In this document: one piece after another, positions 49,504 through 61,069 of the stretch
Numbering within the stretch: the first letter of the stretch is position 1
Layout of the letters: each line of letters opens with the position of its first letter
NCBI GenBank assembly: GCA_938041035.1
Contig: CALHYX010000026.1
Location: 62,001-126,000, forward strand
Direction: 5' to 3'
DNA length: 64,000 bases
Source of the DNA: an uncultured Acidimicrobiales bacterium
GTDB lineage: Bacteria > Actinomycetota > Acidimicrobiia > Acidimicrobiales > SHLQ01
Program-made: the position numbers and the translations under genes
The notes under the pieces: generated by a model
Told to the model about the DNA's origin: nothing
The model's database searches: none
What the model saw: the letters and a program-made list of their open reading frames with translations, nothing else

Positions 49504-51301
49504 ATGGGAATTGTCGATGAGGACATCGCGAGAGTGCGCGACTCGACCGACATCGTGCGCGTCATCTCCGATCACATCGCCCTGCGCAAGGTGGGTCGCA
49601 ACTGGACCGGGCTGTGCCCGTTCCACAACGAGAAGACGCCGTCGTTCTCGGTCAGCGGCGAGCAGGGGTTCTACCACTGCTTCGGCTGCAAACAGTCCGG
49701 TGACGCCATCACCTTCGTGCGCGAAATCGAGGGCCTGGACTTTGTGGCCGCGGTCGAGAAGTTGGCGTCGCATGCCGGTGTCACGCTGCGCTACGACAAT
49801 CAGCAGCAGGGCGAACGCACCTCCAAGAAGAAGCGCCTGATCGAGTCGATCGAAAAGGCGCTCGCGTTCTACCACGAGCGGCTGCTGTCGGCGCCCGACG
49901 CCGGCCGGGCGCGCTCGTATCTCAAGTCGCGGGGTTACGACGGCGAGACGGTGCGCAAGTACAAGATCGGCTGGGCGCCCGACGACTGGGATCTCCTGGC
50001 CCGCGAACTCAAGCTCAGCGATCGCGATCTGAAAGAGGCCGGGCTCGGCTTCGTGAACCGGCGGGGTCGCCAGCAGGACTTCTTCCGCAATCGGGTGCTG
50101 TTCCCCATCTATGACCTCCAGGGGCAGCCGATCGCCTTCGGCGGTCGCAAGCTGCCCGACGACGAGGGCCCCAAGTACCGCAACACCGCCGACGAGTGTG
50201 TGGTCTATGAGAAGAGCCGCACCCTGTACGGGCTGCACTGGGGAAAGTCCGACATGGTGAACGCCCGCGACAACGGTGAGGCGATCGTGTGCGAGGGCTA
50301 CACCGACGTGCACGGTTTTCACGAGGTCGGGCTCGAGCGGGCGGTGGCCACCTGCGGCACCGCGCTCACCGAGGAACACATCAAGATCCTCACCCGATTC
50401 GCCCATCGTCTCGTGCTCGCCTTCGATGCCGATGAGGCCGGCCAGGCGGCGGCCGAGCGTCTGCACCAGTGGGAGCAGGAATACGGCATCGACGTCGTGG
50501 TCGCCGACCTGCCCCCGGGCCAGGACCCCGGCGACCTGGCGAAGGCCGATCCCGAGCGGTTGCGCGAATCGGTGGAGAGGGCGAAGCCGTTCATGCAGTT
50601 CCGGCTCGACCGGGCGCTCGGCGCCAGCGAACTGGGCACGCCGGAAGGACGGGCTCGGGCGGCGCAGATGGCGCTGAACGTCGTCCGCGGCCACCCCAAC
50701 GCCCTGGTGCGCGACGAATACGTCGTGCAGGTGGCCGACCGCACCCGCACCGACCCGAATCGGCTGCGGGTGATGCTCGAACAGCCGCCGACCGAACCGG
50801 TGGGCCGCAGCGAACGCCGGCCGCGCAACGTCGAACGCGAGGCCCCGGCACCGCCCCGCAAGCGCGAGCGCACCAACTCCCAGGACGAGGCGCTCCGCCT
50901 GTTGATCCACCAGCCCGACTCCATTCGCGACGGGCTGGAACCGGTCCTGTTCCCGTCGCCCATGCACCGGGCCGCGGTCGAGGCGCTGCTCGAAACGCCG
51001 TCGATCCACGCGGCGCTCGATCTGGTCGACCCCGACGTCGCCGACTTCATTCGTTCCGCCGCCGTGGGCGAAACCGATGCCGAGCCCGAAGACATCGTGA
51101 GCCGCCTGGTCGAGAAGGCATCGCTTCGGGTGCTCGATCGACTCCAGTCCGAAGCACGGACCGCCGATGATCCAACCAGCTACGGTGAACCCGTGGCGTG
51201 GTTGAAGCACCGCATGGAAGATCTCCGGGAGCGGGAAACTCGCGGCAAGTCCATCGCCCAGCTTTTACCGTGGTTGGTCGAGCATGGAGAGGGGAGGGCC
51301 T

Positions 51302-51309
<8 letters not shown>
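49504..51309 (+). CDS. dnaG: DNA primase
   Basis: The 601-residue protein has an N-terminal CHC2 zinc finger (Cys38, His41, Cys59, Cys62: [20 protein letters not shown]), the RNA polymerase domain ([27 protein letters not shown]) and the TOPRIM region with [17 protein letters not shown] and [18 protein letters not shown]-terminal helicase-binding region follows. It makes RNA primers for replication. ATG 49504 is preceded by GGGGA. The stop overlaps the sigma factor start by 8 nt, a reduced form of the dnaG-rpoD operon. Confidence 0.96.
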
Positions 51310-52792
<1,483 letters not shown>

Positions 52793-52839
52793 ACCCTCCG
52801 GCGGGAGCGTACCTCGGCACCGGCGATCTAGGGTCGGGC

Positions 52840-53835
52840 ATGGCAACGATTCAGACGGTGACCGGCCCCATCGACAGCGCCGAGTTGGGGCGCACGTTGA
52901 TGCACGAACACCTCACGGTCGGGTATCCAGGGTGGGATTCGGCCACCGATGAGCCCTGGAATCCGGTGGAGGCGAAGGCCATCTGCGTCGATCGCATCGC
53001 CGAGCTCCAGGACCTGGGCTATTCGACGCTGATCGATCCCTGCCCGGGTGACCTCGGCCGCGACCCGGCACTGCTGGTCGAGGTGGCCGAGGCGACCGGG
53101 TTCAACATCGTGTGTGCGGCCGGGTTGTACAAGGAACACGAGGGCGGTGCCGCCCACTGGCAGTTCCGGGCCCGCTTCGAGGACGTGGTCGGCCCGATGA
53201 CCGACCTGTTCGTCGGCGAGCTCACCGACGGGATTGGTTCGACCGGGGTGCGCCCCGGCATGTTGAAGGTGGGTACGGGGACCGAGGCGGTCACCGACCA
53301 CGAGCAGCGGGTCTTCGCCGCCGCGGCCGCCGCATCGGCGGCGACGGGTACGCCGATCACCACCCACACCGAGGACGGACAGTTGGGTCCCACCCAGGTC
53401 GAGATCCTGACCGCCGCCGGAGTCGACCCCCACCGGCTCGTGATCGGCCACTCGTGCGGTACGACCGACCACGACACCCACATGGCGATCGCCGGGGCCG
53501 GGGCCTACCTCGGTTTCGACCGGTTCGGCATTCCGGTGATGGCCGACGAGGACCGGGTGGCCTCGCTCGTAAAGGTGGTGGCCGCAGGCGCCGGGGACCG
53601 GGTGGTGGTCTCGCACGACTCGGTGTGGTGCTGGAAGGGAAATCCCTGGCCGAAGGCGCTTCGGGCGCAGGCGGCCGCAACCATGGTGCCGACGGTGTTC
53701 GACGCCAAGATCGTGCCGATGCTCACCGACGCCGGGGTGAGCGACGAACAGATCCGGGCCTTCACCTGGGACAACCCTCGCCGCTTCTTCGCCGGTGAAC
53801 CGCTCGGCCCGCTCGGGCCGAGCGAGACGGCTTAG
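52840..53835 (+). CDS. phosphotriesterase-family metal hydrolase
   Basis: The 331-residue TIM-barrel protein carries the binuclear metal ligands of the phosphotriesterase family: LMHEHLTVG near residue 20, a lysine in MLKVGTGTEAV for the carboxylated bridge, THTEDG, IGHSCGTTD and a late SHDSVWCWK aspartate. Family members hydrolyse lactones and organophosphates; the native role is often lactonase. It starts at ATG 52840 and converges on the alpha/beta hydrolase gene with a 4-nt overlap. Confidence 0.88.
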   Translation: MATIQTVTGPIDSAELGRTLMHEHLTVGYPGWDSATDEPWNPVEAKAICVDRIAELQDLGYSTLIDPCPGDLGRDPALLVEVAEATGFNIVCAAGLYKEHEGGAAHWQFRARFEDVVGPMTDLFVGELTDGIGSTGVRPGMLKVGTGTEAVTDHEQRVFAAAAAASAATGTPITTHTEDGQLGPTQVEILTAAGVDPHRLVIGHSCGTTDHDTHMAIAGAGAYLGFDRFGIPVMADEDRVASLVKVVAAGAGDRVVVSHDSVWCWKGNPWPKALRAQAAATMVPTVFDAKIVPMLTDAGVSDEQIRAFTWDNPRRFFAGEPLGPLGPSETA

Positions 53836-54773
53836 GCCTCGATGAACTCGACGATGTCGTCGGCGAGGTCAGCGTGGATGGCGACCCGGTCGACGCCGTC
53901 GGGGTCGTCACAGATGGCGGGCACGGCCGCCGCTTCCCCGGCGGTGCAGGGGCGCATGAAGACGAAGTGGCCGCCGGCGACTGTGGAGCTCTCCGTGTCG
54001 TCGGGGAGTTGGCCGATAAGGGTGTCGACCTGGCCGCCCGGCAGGTCGGTGTCGCCCTCGGCAGCGACCACGAGGATGTCGGCGTCGACACTGATCGGTT
54101 CGCTGCCGAAGAGCGGGCCGTAACCGGGGGCAAGGAGCACGATGTGGTCCACCCGGGTATCGGTGAAGTCGTCGCCGCTGGTGGCCAGGGTCTCGAAGCG
54201 GGATGCGGCTTGATCGTTGCAGAGTACGAAGTCGGCATTGGCGTCGCAGTGGGCATCGACGCTGCCGTCGAGCACCGGTTGGGCGCCGCTGATGCGTAGG
54301 GCGCTGTAGGCGCCCATGGAGAAGCCCACGACCGTGACCGAGTCGAAGGACTGTCCGGCCTCGGCCTCCATGGCGTCGATGGTCAGCGATAGGTGGCGGG
54401 GGCGGAGGGTGAGCGGGTCGAGGGTCGAGTCGTCGCTTTCGAGGCCGGCCAAGTCGGGGTGGGTGGGTGCGGCCACCGTGTAGCCGTCGCCGACGAGGGC
54501 CAGGGCCAGGTCGCTGTGCGAGGTTCGGTCGCCGGAGAAGCCGTGGGAGATCACCACGAGGTGATCGCGCTCGCCCTCGGTGGGTGTCCACGTCGACACG
54601 TCGAACGGGCGCTCGTGGACCGGGTCGGTCATCGTGATGGTGTCGGCTTCGGATGCCGCCACCGCCTCGTCCGATGTCCTCGGGCCCTTGTCGGGCGCTG
54701 GCCCGATGAGAAAGGCTCCGGCGCCGATGATGACGGCGAGTGCGATCCATGCGGCTTTCGGAAGTTTGACCAT
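53832..54773 (-). CDS. membrane-anchored alpha/beta hydrolase (dienelactone hydrolase-like)
   Basis: The 313-residue protein from ATG 54773 has an N-terminal membrane segment (AAWIALAVIIGAGAFLIGP) and a hydrolase domain: VVISHGFSGDRTSHSDLA (oxyanion region), the nucleophile elbow GFSMGAYSA, and late acidic and histidine residues in AAEGDTD and VAGGHFVF. This resembles the platelet-activating-factor acetylhydrolase/dienelactone hydrolase-like group. It probably acts outside the membrane. Substrate unknown. Confidence 0.82.
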   Translation of the reverse strand: MVKLPKAAWIALAVIIGAGAFLIGPAPDKGPRTSDEAVAASEADTITMTDPVHERPFDVSTWTPTEGERDHLVVISHGFSGDRTSHSDLALALVGDGYTVAAPTHPDLAGLESDDSTLDPLTLRPRHLSLTIDAMEAEAGQSFDSVTVVGFSMGAYSALRISGAQPVLDGSVDAHCDANADFVLCNDQAASRFETLATSGDDFTDTRVDHIVLLAPGYGPLFGSEPISVDADILVVAAEGDTDLPGGQVDTLIGQLPDDTESSTVAGGHFVFMRPCTAGEAAAVPAICDDPDGVDRVAIHADLADDIVEFIEA

Positions 54774-54907
54774 GAGGTGAAGGTACGAAGGCACCGGCGC
54801 CGGCGATATCGGTGAATACCCTGAATCCCCCTCAGCCTGCTCGGGGGTGGCCTCGGGGTGACCCCCGAGGCCAGTAGGCCGCTGATCCGAGCGGCGATCC
54901 GACCCGG

Positions 54908-55324
54908 TCAGGCCGTGCGGTCGATGAGGCCGCCGATAAAGCCGGGTCGGTCCCGGCTGGCCACCCGGAAACCGAGGGCCGCCCCGAACGCCACGAAGAT
55001 GATCACTTCGGGCCAGACGGGGCCGCTATCGAAGAAGTTCGGCCCGTTCATCTTGTCGGCGAGGGTGATGACGAGTGTGGTGGCCAGGACGAGTCCGGCG
55101 GCGCCCGCCGCGCCGATGGCGGCGTCGCGGCCGTTCCGCTGCCCCTGGGACCGCAGGCTCACCGGCCACAACAGCACCGCGACCAGCGGGGCGAAGTGGT
55201 AGTGCAGGTGCGGGCTGCGCCAGGCGAGCACGATCCACGCGGCGCAGACCAGACCGGTGAGCGCGGCGCCGCGAAGATGCGTGGGTTCTTTGTGCATGGC
55301 TACGAAACCCCGGGTGGTCGACAT
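54908..55324 (-). CDS. small membrane protein, unknown function
   Basis: The protein is about 138 residues from ATG 55324, chosen because GAGGA lies just upstream. Four hydrophobic segments are visible: LTGLVCAAWIVLAW, YHFAPLVAVLLWPVSL, AAIGAAGAAGLVLATTLVI and VIIFVAFGAALGF. The first 27 in-frame codons upstream are probably not translated. I do not recognise the family. It lies next to a tRNA-Asn in the opposite direction. Confidence 0.6.
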   Translation of the reverse strand: MSTTRGFVAMHKEPTHLRGAALTGLVCAAWIVLAWRSPHLHYHFAPLVAVLLWPVSLRSQGQRNGRDAAIGAAGAAGLVLATTLVITLADKMNGPNFFDSGPVWPEVIIFVAFGAALGFRVASRDRPGFIGGLIDRTA

Positions 55325-55412
55325 TTGATTCCTCGGGCCGTCCGGGAACCGAGCGTTCGCCCAAAATCGGTGCTGGCATCGCCGAGGGGCGCTGCTATCC
55401 TGCACTGGTCCT

Positions 55413-55488
55413 TCCGGGGTAGCTCAGCTGGCAGAGCAACTGACTGTTAATCAGTGGGCCGTGGGTTCGAGCCCCACCCCCGGAGCCA
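55413..55488 (+). tRNA. tRNA-Asn (GTT)
   Basis: A full cloverleaf is readable. The acceptor stem pairs TCCGGGG (55413-55419) with CCCCGGA (55478-55484). The D-arm AGCTCAGCTGGCAGAGC follows, then the anticodon stem ACTGA/TCAGT with loop CTGTTAA and anticodon GTT at 55446-55448. The T-arm GTGGGTTCGAGCCCCAC, discriminator G and encoded CCA complete it. The gene is followed directly by a terminator. Confidence 0.96.
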
Positions 55489-55491
55489 ATC

Positions 55492-55527
55492 AATCCCAGG
55501 CCCTGTGGCCTGGGATTTGTTGTTTTT
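55492..55527 (+). terminator. intrinsic terminator after tRNA-Asn
   Basis: AATCCCAGGCC (55492-55502) pairs perfectly with GGCCTGGGATT (55507-55517) over a CTGT loop. A T-rich run TTGTTGTTTTT follows. This is the clearest rho-independent terminator in the window, just past the tRNA CCA end. Confidence 0.9.
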
Positions 55528-55610
55528 GCCGGCGGGCGGGACGGTGGTGGGGCGGACGCAACCAGAACTCGGCTCCGGCTCCGCTCGGTCGACCGCCCAG
55601 GAGGCACACC

Positions 55611-57389
55611 ATGAACGAACCAACTGCGTCGAACGGGTCGAACGGCGAGGGCGCGAGTCGCCCGATCGACCTGCTGATCACCGGGGCCACGATCGTCGAT
55701 GGCACCGGTCGGGAGCGCTTCGTCGGAGATCTGGCGGTCGACGACGGCGTGATCGTGGCCGTCGGTCCCGCCCTTGACCGTGAGGCCGAAGCGGTGATCG
55801 ATGCCGCCGGCCTGCTGCTCACGCCCGGCTTTGTCGACATCCACACTCACTACGACGGTCAAGCGACGTGGGATCCGGTGCTGGACCCGTCGTCGAGCCA
55901 CGGGGTGACGACGGTGGTGATGGGTAACTGTGGGGTTGGGTTCGCGCCGGTGCGCCCCGGCCAGGAAAATTGGCTGGTCGAGCTTATGGAGGGCGTCGAG
56001 GACATTCCGGGAACGGCCCTTCACGAGGGCATCCAGTGGGAATGGGAGACCTTCCCCGAGTACCTCGATGCGCTCGGGCGCCGAGAGTATGCGATCGACA
56101 TCGCCGTCTTCATGCCCCACGCGCCGCTGCGGGTGTATGTGATGGGTGAGCGCGGCGCCGCCCACGAGGATGCGAACGAAGCCGACATGGCGGAAATGGC
56201 CCGGTTGGTGCGCGAGGGAATCGAGGCGGGTGCGGTCGGGTTCAGCACGTCGCGGTCGCTGAACCACAAGTCGCTCGATGGTGAGCTGGTGCCGGGGACC
56301 TATGCCGGAGCCGACGAATTGACGCAGTTGGCCCAGGCGGTCGTCGACGCCGGTGGGGGGCTGTTTGAAGTCGTGCCCATGGGCGAGACCGGCGACGACC
56401 ACGAGCTGACGTTGGGAGAAATTTCCCTGCTCGCGGACGTGAGTCGATCCACCGATCTTCCGGTGTCGTTTCTGATGGTGCAGTCGATGGGTGCGCCGGA
56501 GCTGTGGCGTGACCAGCTGGCTCTGGTCGAACGGGAGAACGCCGCCGGCGCGCGGCTGATCCCGCAGGTTGCGGCTCGCCCCGGCGGGATGCTGTTGGGG
56601 GCCGCCTCCTACCACGGGCTCATGCGGCGACCGACGTTCCGGCGTCTCGAGGAGCAGCTCGACCTCGAGGACCTTCTGGTGGAGCTGCGCAAACCCGACG
56701 TGAAGGCCTCGATCCTCGCCGAGGAGGATCTGCCGCCGGACCCGAACCGCCAGTTCGAGGGGTTGTGTGAGTCGACCCCGCGCATGTGGCACCTGGCGTT
56801 TCCGCTCGGCTCGCACCCCGACTACGAGCCCACGGCCGAGCAATCGATCGCCGGCCTGGCGGCGGCCAGTGGGCGCGACCCGTGGGACGTCTACTACGAC
56901 CACATCGCTTCGGGCCGCTATCTGCTCGGCGCCTTCACGAACTATCCGCAGATCACGCAGGATCCGCTGGCGGAGATGATGACCCACCCGGCCACCGTCA
57001 TCGGTCTGTCCGACGGCGGCGCCCACGTCAAGATGATCTGTGACGCGTCCGCCCCGACGTACCTGCTGACCCACTGGGCGCGAGATCGGTCGAGAGGGGA
57101 CCGGATCCCGCTCGAGACACTGGTGCGAAAGCAGTGCCGGGACACGGCACGAGCGGTCGGGCTCGACGACCGCGGCACGCTCGAGGTCGGTAAGCGGGCC
57201 GACATGAACATCATCGATCTCGACGCGCTTACCCTCCACGCGCCTCGCCCGGTGGACGACCTCCCGGCCGGCGGACGCCGAGTGCTCCAGGACGCGAGCG
57301 GCTACGTCGCCACGATCGTCGGCGGGGTAACCACCCGACGCGGCGGCGAGGACACCGGGGCCCGACCCGGCCGCCTCGTCCGGGCCTGA
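55611..57389 (+). CDS. N-acyl-D-amino-acid deacylase-type amidohydrolase
   Basis: The 592-residue protein from ATG 55611 has a strong AGGAGG site (55599-55604). It is an amidohydrolase of the D-aminoacylase group: [15 protein letters not shown] at the start, metal ligands in [35 protein letters not shown] and the late [14 protein letters not shown], followed by [16 protein letters not shown]. Such enzymes release D-amino acids from N-acyl forms or act on related cyclic amides. The exact substrate is unknown. The NTF2-like gene 46 bp downstream may be in the same unit. Confidence 0.86.
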   Translation: MNEPTASNGSNGEGASRPIDLLITGATIVDGTGRERFVGDLAVDDGVIVAVGPALDREAEAVIDAAGLLLTPGFVDIHTHYDGQATWDPVLDPSSSHGVTTVVMGNCGVGFAPVRPGQENWLVELMEGVEDIPGTALHEGIQWEWETFPEYLDALGRREYAIDIAVFMPHAPLRVYVMGERGAAHEDANEADMAEMARLVREGIEAGAVGFSTSRSLNHKSLDGELVPGTYAGADELTQLAQAVVDAGGGLFEVVPMGETGDDHELTLGEISLLADVSRSTDLPVSFLMVQSMGAPELWRDQLALVERENAAGARLIPQVAARPGGMLLGAASYHGLMRRPTFRRLEEQLDLEDLLVELRKPDVKASILAEEDLPPDPNRQFEGLCESTPRMWHLAFPLGSHPDYEPTAEQSIAGLAAASGRDPWDVYYDHIASGRYLLGAFTNYPQITQDPLAEMMTHPATVIGLSDGGAHVKMICDASAPTYLLTHWARDRSRGDRIPLETLVRKQCRDTARAVGLDDRGTLEVGKRADMNIIDLDALTLHAPRPVDDLPAGGRRVLQDASGYVATIVGGVTTRRGGEDTGARPGRLVRA

Positions 57390-57435
57390 AGCCGATCTTC
57401 GAGAAACCCACCCGAAATCCAGGAAGGCCTATCCG

Positions 57436-57885
57436 ATGACCAACGAGACCGACCGAGCCGATGCGAACAAAGCGGTGGTGCAGGCCTACTGGGACGCGCT
57501 GGCCCGCCGCGACTGGGACGCCATGAAGGCGCTGCTGACCGAAGACGCCGAGTACACCGACGTCGGGGCGAAAGGGGGCGCCGGAATCGGCCCCGATGGG
57601 GTGATCGCCCGACTCAAGATCGGGATCGAGTCGCTTTCGGACTACAAGCACCTGCCGGGTGAAAACATGATCGCCGAGGGCGACCTGGTGATGACCGAAC
57701 ACACCGAGCAGTGGCACTTTCACACCGGCGAGAGCTTCGATCACTCGTTCGTCTCCGTCACCGAGCTGCGCGACGGGAAGATCTTCCGCTGGCACGACTA
57801 CAGCAACATCGCCAACATCTACGAGAACGCCCCGGCCTGGTGGTTGGAAGAGGTCGCCCGCCACGCCAGTGACGGTCAGATCTGA
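57436..57885 (+). CDS. SnoaL/NTF2-like protein
   Basis: The 149-residue single-domain protein shows the SnoaL/limonene-epoxide-hydrolase-like pattern: VVQAYWDALARRDWDAMKALLTED, AIN-type helix then GLVMTEHTEQWHFH and VTELRDGKIFRWHDY. The fold is a cone-shaped barrel used by small isomerases, hydrolases and binding proteins. It follows the deacylase closely. No signal peptide is present. Its reaction cannot be told. Confidence 0.8.
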   Translation: MTNETDRADANKAVVQAYWDALARRDWDAMKALLTEDAEYTDVGAKGGAGIGPDGVIARLKIGIESLSDYKHLPGENMIAEGDLVMTEHTEQWHFHTGESFDHSFVSVTELRDGKIFRWHDYSNIANIYENAPAWWLEEVARHASDGQI

Positions 57886-57904
57886 CCGGGGCTGACGCCC
57901 TGCT

Positions 57905-57980
57905 TGGTAGGCCCGGTGGGAATCGAACCCACGACCGAGCGATTATGAGTCGCCTGCTCTGACCATTGAGCTACGGGCCC
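57905..57980 (-). tRNA. tRNA-Ile2 (CAT anticodon, lysidine type)
   Basis: On the minus strand, GGGCCCG pairs with CGGGCCT (one G-U), discriminator A and encoded CCA. The anticodon loop is CTCATAA with CAT at 57945-57947. The run AGAGCAGGCGACTCATAA matches the known Ile2 tRNA pattern much better than elongator or initiator Met. Such tRNAs need the C34-to-lysidine change made by TilS to read AUA codons. A Met assignment is the alternative. Confidence 0.8.
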
Positions 57981-58064
57981 AGCGAGATCCTAGGACCTGT
58001 TACCCGGTCTGCGGCGCCCGGCGGGTGCGCGGGCGCACCCCCGATCTCTCGATAGCTTGCGGAC

Positions 58065-58739
58065 ATGTACCCATCGAGTGGGCCGTTCATGCGGCATCTC
58101 TGGCTCGTCGTAGTCGCCGGGCTGATGCTCGGTGCCTGCTCGAGCAGTACGGGCACGACCGAGCGCGAGCGGGTGATCGACATGGTCGTGCGGCTCAACG
58201 AGTACTGGGCCGAGGCGGCGGAGGAATTCAGCTTCGATTACCAACCGATCGCCCACGATCGGGTTACCGCGCCGGGGCCCGACGCTCGCTGCGACGGCGA
58301 GGAGATCGCCGCCGGCGATGTGGAAGGCAACGCGGTGGTCATCACGGGATGCGCCGAAGGGCTCCTCATCGTCTATGACTCCGAGTATCTGACGACCTCC
58401 GAAGTTCGGCTGCAGGCCGTGCTGACCCACGAATGGGGCCACATCGTGCAGGCGCAGGCCGCCGAGATCGATGCGGCGGAGTTCGGGCTGCCCATCGATG
58501 CCGAACTCCAGGCCGACTGTTTCTCCGGCGCCTGGTGGGCCGATGAGAGCTTCGAGAGCGTCGCCGCGGCTCGCAGCGATGTGGCGAACGCCGGGGACTC
58601 CTACGACGTCCCGGTCGATGACGCCGAGGCCCACGGAACACCGGAGGAGCGGGTTGCCGCCTTCGATCTCGGTTTCGCCGAGGGGCCCGGCGCCTGTATT
58701 TCGGACCAACTGATCGACGTGCTCCCCGACGAGGGGTAG
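58065..58739 (+). CDS. lipoprotein zinc metallopeptidase (neutral zinc metallopeptidase-like)
   Basis: The protein is up to 224 residues from ATG 58065; ATG 58089 is equally plausible. A signal peptide ends in LMLGAC, a lipobox. The mature part has LTHEWGHIVQAQ, an HExxH-like HEWGH zinc site, followed after about 25 residues by AELQADCFSGAWWAD, the downstream glutamate/Asp region of the YpfJ-type neutral zinc metallopeptidase family. The protease is predicted to be anchored outside the cell. No substrate is known. Confidence 0.82.
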   Translation: MYPSSGPFMRHLWLVVVAGLMLGACSSSTGTTERERVIDMVVRLNEYWAEAAEEFSFDYQPIAHDRVTAPGPDARCDGEEIAAGDVEGNAVVITGCAEGLLIVYDSEYLTTSEVRLQAVLTHEWGHIVQAQAAEIDAAEFGLPIDAELQADCFSGAWWADESFESVAAARSDVANAGDSYDVPVDDAEAHGTPEERVAAFDLGFAEGPGACISDQLIDVLPDEG

Positions 58740-58776
58740 GAGAGGGGTAACGGCGCGATTTCGGTACCGTACGTCC

Positions 58777-59685
58777 ATGCGTCGGGGAGCGATGTTGGCC
58801 ATCGCCGCCAACGCCTGGTGGGGGTTGTCCCCGATCTTTTGGAAACAGCTGAGCGGAGAGGTGGCGCCGCTCGACACCGTGGCTATTCGAGTCTCTCTCA
58901 CGGCGCTGCTGCTGATCGCCGCCCAGAGCCTGCGCCGCAACTGGCCCGCCGTCAAAGCCCTGGCCGCCGACCGTCGGAACCTCGCGCTGATGGCCGTTTC
59001 CGCCTCGCTGCTCTTCGCCAACTGGGCGGTCTTTCTCTGGGCGGTGGAACAGGAGCGGGTCACCGAGGCGTCGCTCGGCTATTTCGTCGTGCCCCTGTTC
59101 TCCGTTCTGCTCGGCGCGGTGATTCTTCAGGAACGGATGCGGGCGGCTCAGTGGGCCGCGGTCGGCCTGGCCGCGGTCGGGGTCGCGTGGCTCACGATCG
59201 ACCTGGGGGCGGTGCCGGTCGTGGCCGTCACGCTTGCGGTCACGTTCGCGCTGTATGGCCTGCTGCGGAAGCGCTCGCCCGCCGGGTCGCTCGACGGGCT
59301 CACGTTCGAAGCCGGTTTCCTCGCCCCGCTGTGCCTCGGTTTTCTGGCCCTGCGGGGTGGCACGGGCACCGAGTTGGTCGACGTGGCGAACGGGCGCGTC
59401 CTGTTCTTCCTCGCCCTCACCGGTGTGGTGACCGCGGTGCCGCTGCTCCTGTTTGCCGCCGCGGCCCGGGAGGTGCCGCTGACGTTCCTCGGCGTCGTTC
59501 AGTACGTCAACCCAACACTGCAGTTCCTGGTCGGCGTCGTCCTCTATGACGAGGCGTTCGACGGTGGGCAACTGCTCGGGTACTCCGTCATCTGGGTCGC
59601 CCTCGCGGTGTTCGCTATCGAGGGACTGATGCACGCCCGGCGTTCGCCCGATGCGACCCCGGTTCCGGTTGCCGCTCCGCGCTGA
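58777..59685 (+). CDS. rarD: RarD/EamA-family transporter
   Basis: The 302-residue protein has about ten membrane segments in two EamA repeats. Family cues are the N-terminal ANAWWGLSPIFWKQL, WAVFLWAVEQERVTEASLGYFV, and FLGVVQYVNPTLQFLVGVV late in the protein, which are typical of RarD. Members export or import small metabolites; the substrate is unknown. It starts at ATG 58777, 37 bp after the metallopeptidase. Confidence 0.88.
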   Translation: MRRGAMLAIAANAWWGLSPIFWKQLSGEVAPLDTVAIRVSLTALLLIAAQSLRRNWPAVKALAADRRNLALMAVSASLLFANWAVFLWAVEQERVTEASLGYFVVPLFSVLLGAVILQERMRAAQWAAVGLAAVGVAWLTIDLGAVPVVAVTLAVTFALYGLLRKRSPAGSLDGLTFEAGFLAPLCLGFLALRGGTGTELVDVANGRVLFFLALTGVVTAVPLLLFAAAAREVPLTFLGVVQYVNPTLQFLVGVVLYDEAFDGGQLLGYSVIWVALAVFAIEGLMHARRSPDATPVPVAAPR

Positions 59686-59700
59686 CGGGCCGCGATTGCA

Positions 59701-60243
59701 TCAGTCGAACGGCAGCAGTTCGGGGCCGTCGACATCGTCCCACTTCACGGTGAGCAGTGTCTGTCCGGTGTCGATCGCATCGAGCAACCGACCGATCGAG
59801 CTCCGATCGGAGGCGAGAAGTTGGTCGATGTCGTCGCGGTGGATCCAGCGGGCCTCGGCGATCTCGGCCGGCTGGAGTGCCAGGTCGTCAGGGTCGGCGC
59901 CCTCGACGACGCGGCCGGTGAATACGAAGTCGATGCGTCGCAGGTTGGGGTCCATCAACATCATGGTTTGGCCCACCAGGTCGACGTCGAGTCCAACCTC
60001 TTCGCGCACTTCTCGCACCGCGGCTTCGGCCGGGGTTTCGCCCCGGTCGAGCATGCCGCCGGGGAACACCCAGCCGCGGCGATAGCTCGTGCGCACGACC
60101 AGCATGCGGCCGTCCTCGCGTTCGATCCGGCACATGGCGCCCGACACGTAGTTCGGCATCAGCACGCCCACGATGGAGCGTTTCAACCGGCGGGGGAGTG
60201 CGGTGAACGTTCGCAGAGCGAACCGGCGCAGTGCTACAGCCAC
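59701..60243 (-). CDS. Nudix hydrolase
   Basis: The protein is about 180 residues from GTG 60243. The Nudix box G-x5-E-x7-REVREEVGL appears as GGMLDRGETPAEAAVREVRE followed by EVGL. A basic N-terminal helix (ALRRFALRTFTALPRRL) precedes the domain. Members hydrolyse nucleoside diphosphates linked to other groups; the substrate is not readable. It is convergent with rarD. The upstream part of the frame overlaps the inositol phosphatase-like gene and is not used. Confidence 0.87.
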   Translation of the reverse strand: MAVALRRFALRTFTALPRRLKRSIVGVLMPNYVSGAMCRIEREDGRMLVVRTSYRRGWVFPGGMLDRGETPAEAAVREVREEVGLDVDLVGQTMMLMDPNLRRIDFVFTGRVVEGADPDDLALQPAEIAEARWIHRDDIDQLLASDRSSIGRLLDAIDTGQTLLTVKWDDVDGPELLPFD

Positions 60244-60298
60244 TCGACCAGCGTAGGTCCGGAACCGTCCATTTGAGCCGTACGGCGTGCGGGCGGCG

Positions 60299-61069
60299 CT
60301 ACCCGGCGTCCGAGAACGCGGCCCGGCGCCGATCGAGCAGGCCGTCGAGCAGGCGTTGCGTCGCCCCGGCCACGGGTGTGCGTCGGGCGGTGTGATCCAG
60401 CACCGCGAGGTCGCGGCCGTGGGCGTCGGCAACCGGGACCCCGGCCTCGGTACACACCAGCGTTGCGCCGAGGTAGTCCCAGACGCCGTGGGCATCGACG
60501 CTGCAGTCGACAAAGCCGTCGAAGCGGCCGGTGGCGACCGCGCAGAGGTCGAGCGCCGCCGCCCCGTACGCGCGGAACTGGGCCCAGCCCAGCGGGCGGG
60601 GTGGCATACCGGAAATGGCGACTATCGCTTCGGTCAGCACCGGCCCTTCGGTGCGGTTCACGGGCTCGCCGTTCGCCGTGGCGCCCGCGCCGCGCGCCGC
60701 GGCAAAGCTGAGTTGATTGGGGTGATCGAGCACGACCGCGGCCAGGGGACCGTCGTCGTCGACCAAGCAGATGCTGGTCGCAAACCAGGGCAGTCCGAGC
60801 GCCGCGTTCGTCGAACCGTCGAGCGGGTCGACCACGGCGATGATCGACCGGTCGGTCTCGAGCTCTCCGGCCTCTTCGCTGAGCACGCCGTAGCCGGCGG
60901 TGAGCAACTCGGCGATGATCACCTCGTCGGCGGCCAGGTCGGACAGGTACTGGGTGGGTTTGGTACCGGCGAGGCCCCAATCGTCGAGTCGACCGAGGGC
61001 ATCGGCGGCGGCTCTGGCGGCCCGCTCAACGTTTTCGAGGTGCTGGGCGGCATCGCTGGTGGTGCTCAT
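60299..61069 (-). CDS. inositol monophosphatase-family phosphatase
   Basis: The 256-residue protein from ATG 61069 has the IMPase metal signatures: LSEEAGE (Glu65/66), VVDPLDGSTN (81-88) and a C-terminal HGVWDYLGATLVCTEAG, matching the WDxAA motif region. Actinobacterial members act on inositol phosphate, histidinol phosphate or fructose-1,6-bisphosphate. The choice is open. It lies in the same direction as the Nudix gene, which begins about 55 bp downstream of its stop. Confidence 0.87.
   Translation of the reverse strand: MSTTSDAAQHLENVERAARAAADALGRLDDWGLAGTKPTQYLSDLAADEVIIAELLTAGYGVLSEEAGELETDRSIIAVVDPLDGSTNAALGLPWFATSICLVDDDGPLAAVVLDHPNQLSFAAARGAGATANGEPVNRTEGPVLTEAIVAISGMPPRPLGWAQFRAYGAAALDLCAVATGRFDGFVDCSVDAHGVWDYLGATLVCTEAGVPVADAHGRDLAVLDHTARRTPVAGATQRLLDGLLDRRRAAFSDAG

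Noticed and set aside
49264..51210. 648-codon minus-strand frame opposite dnaG
   Set aside because: dnaG is unmistakable on the plus strand; the reverse frame is open because of GC-rich codon use.
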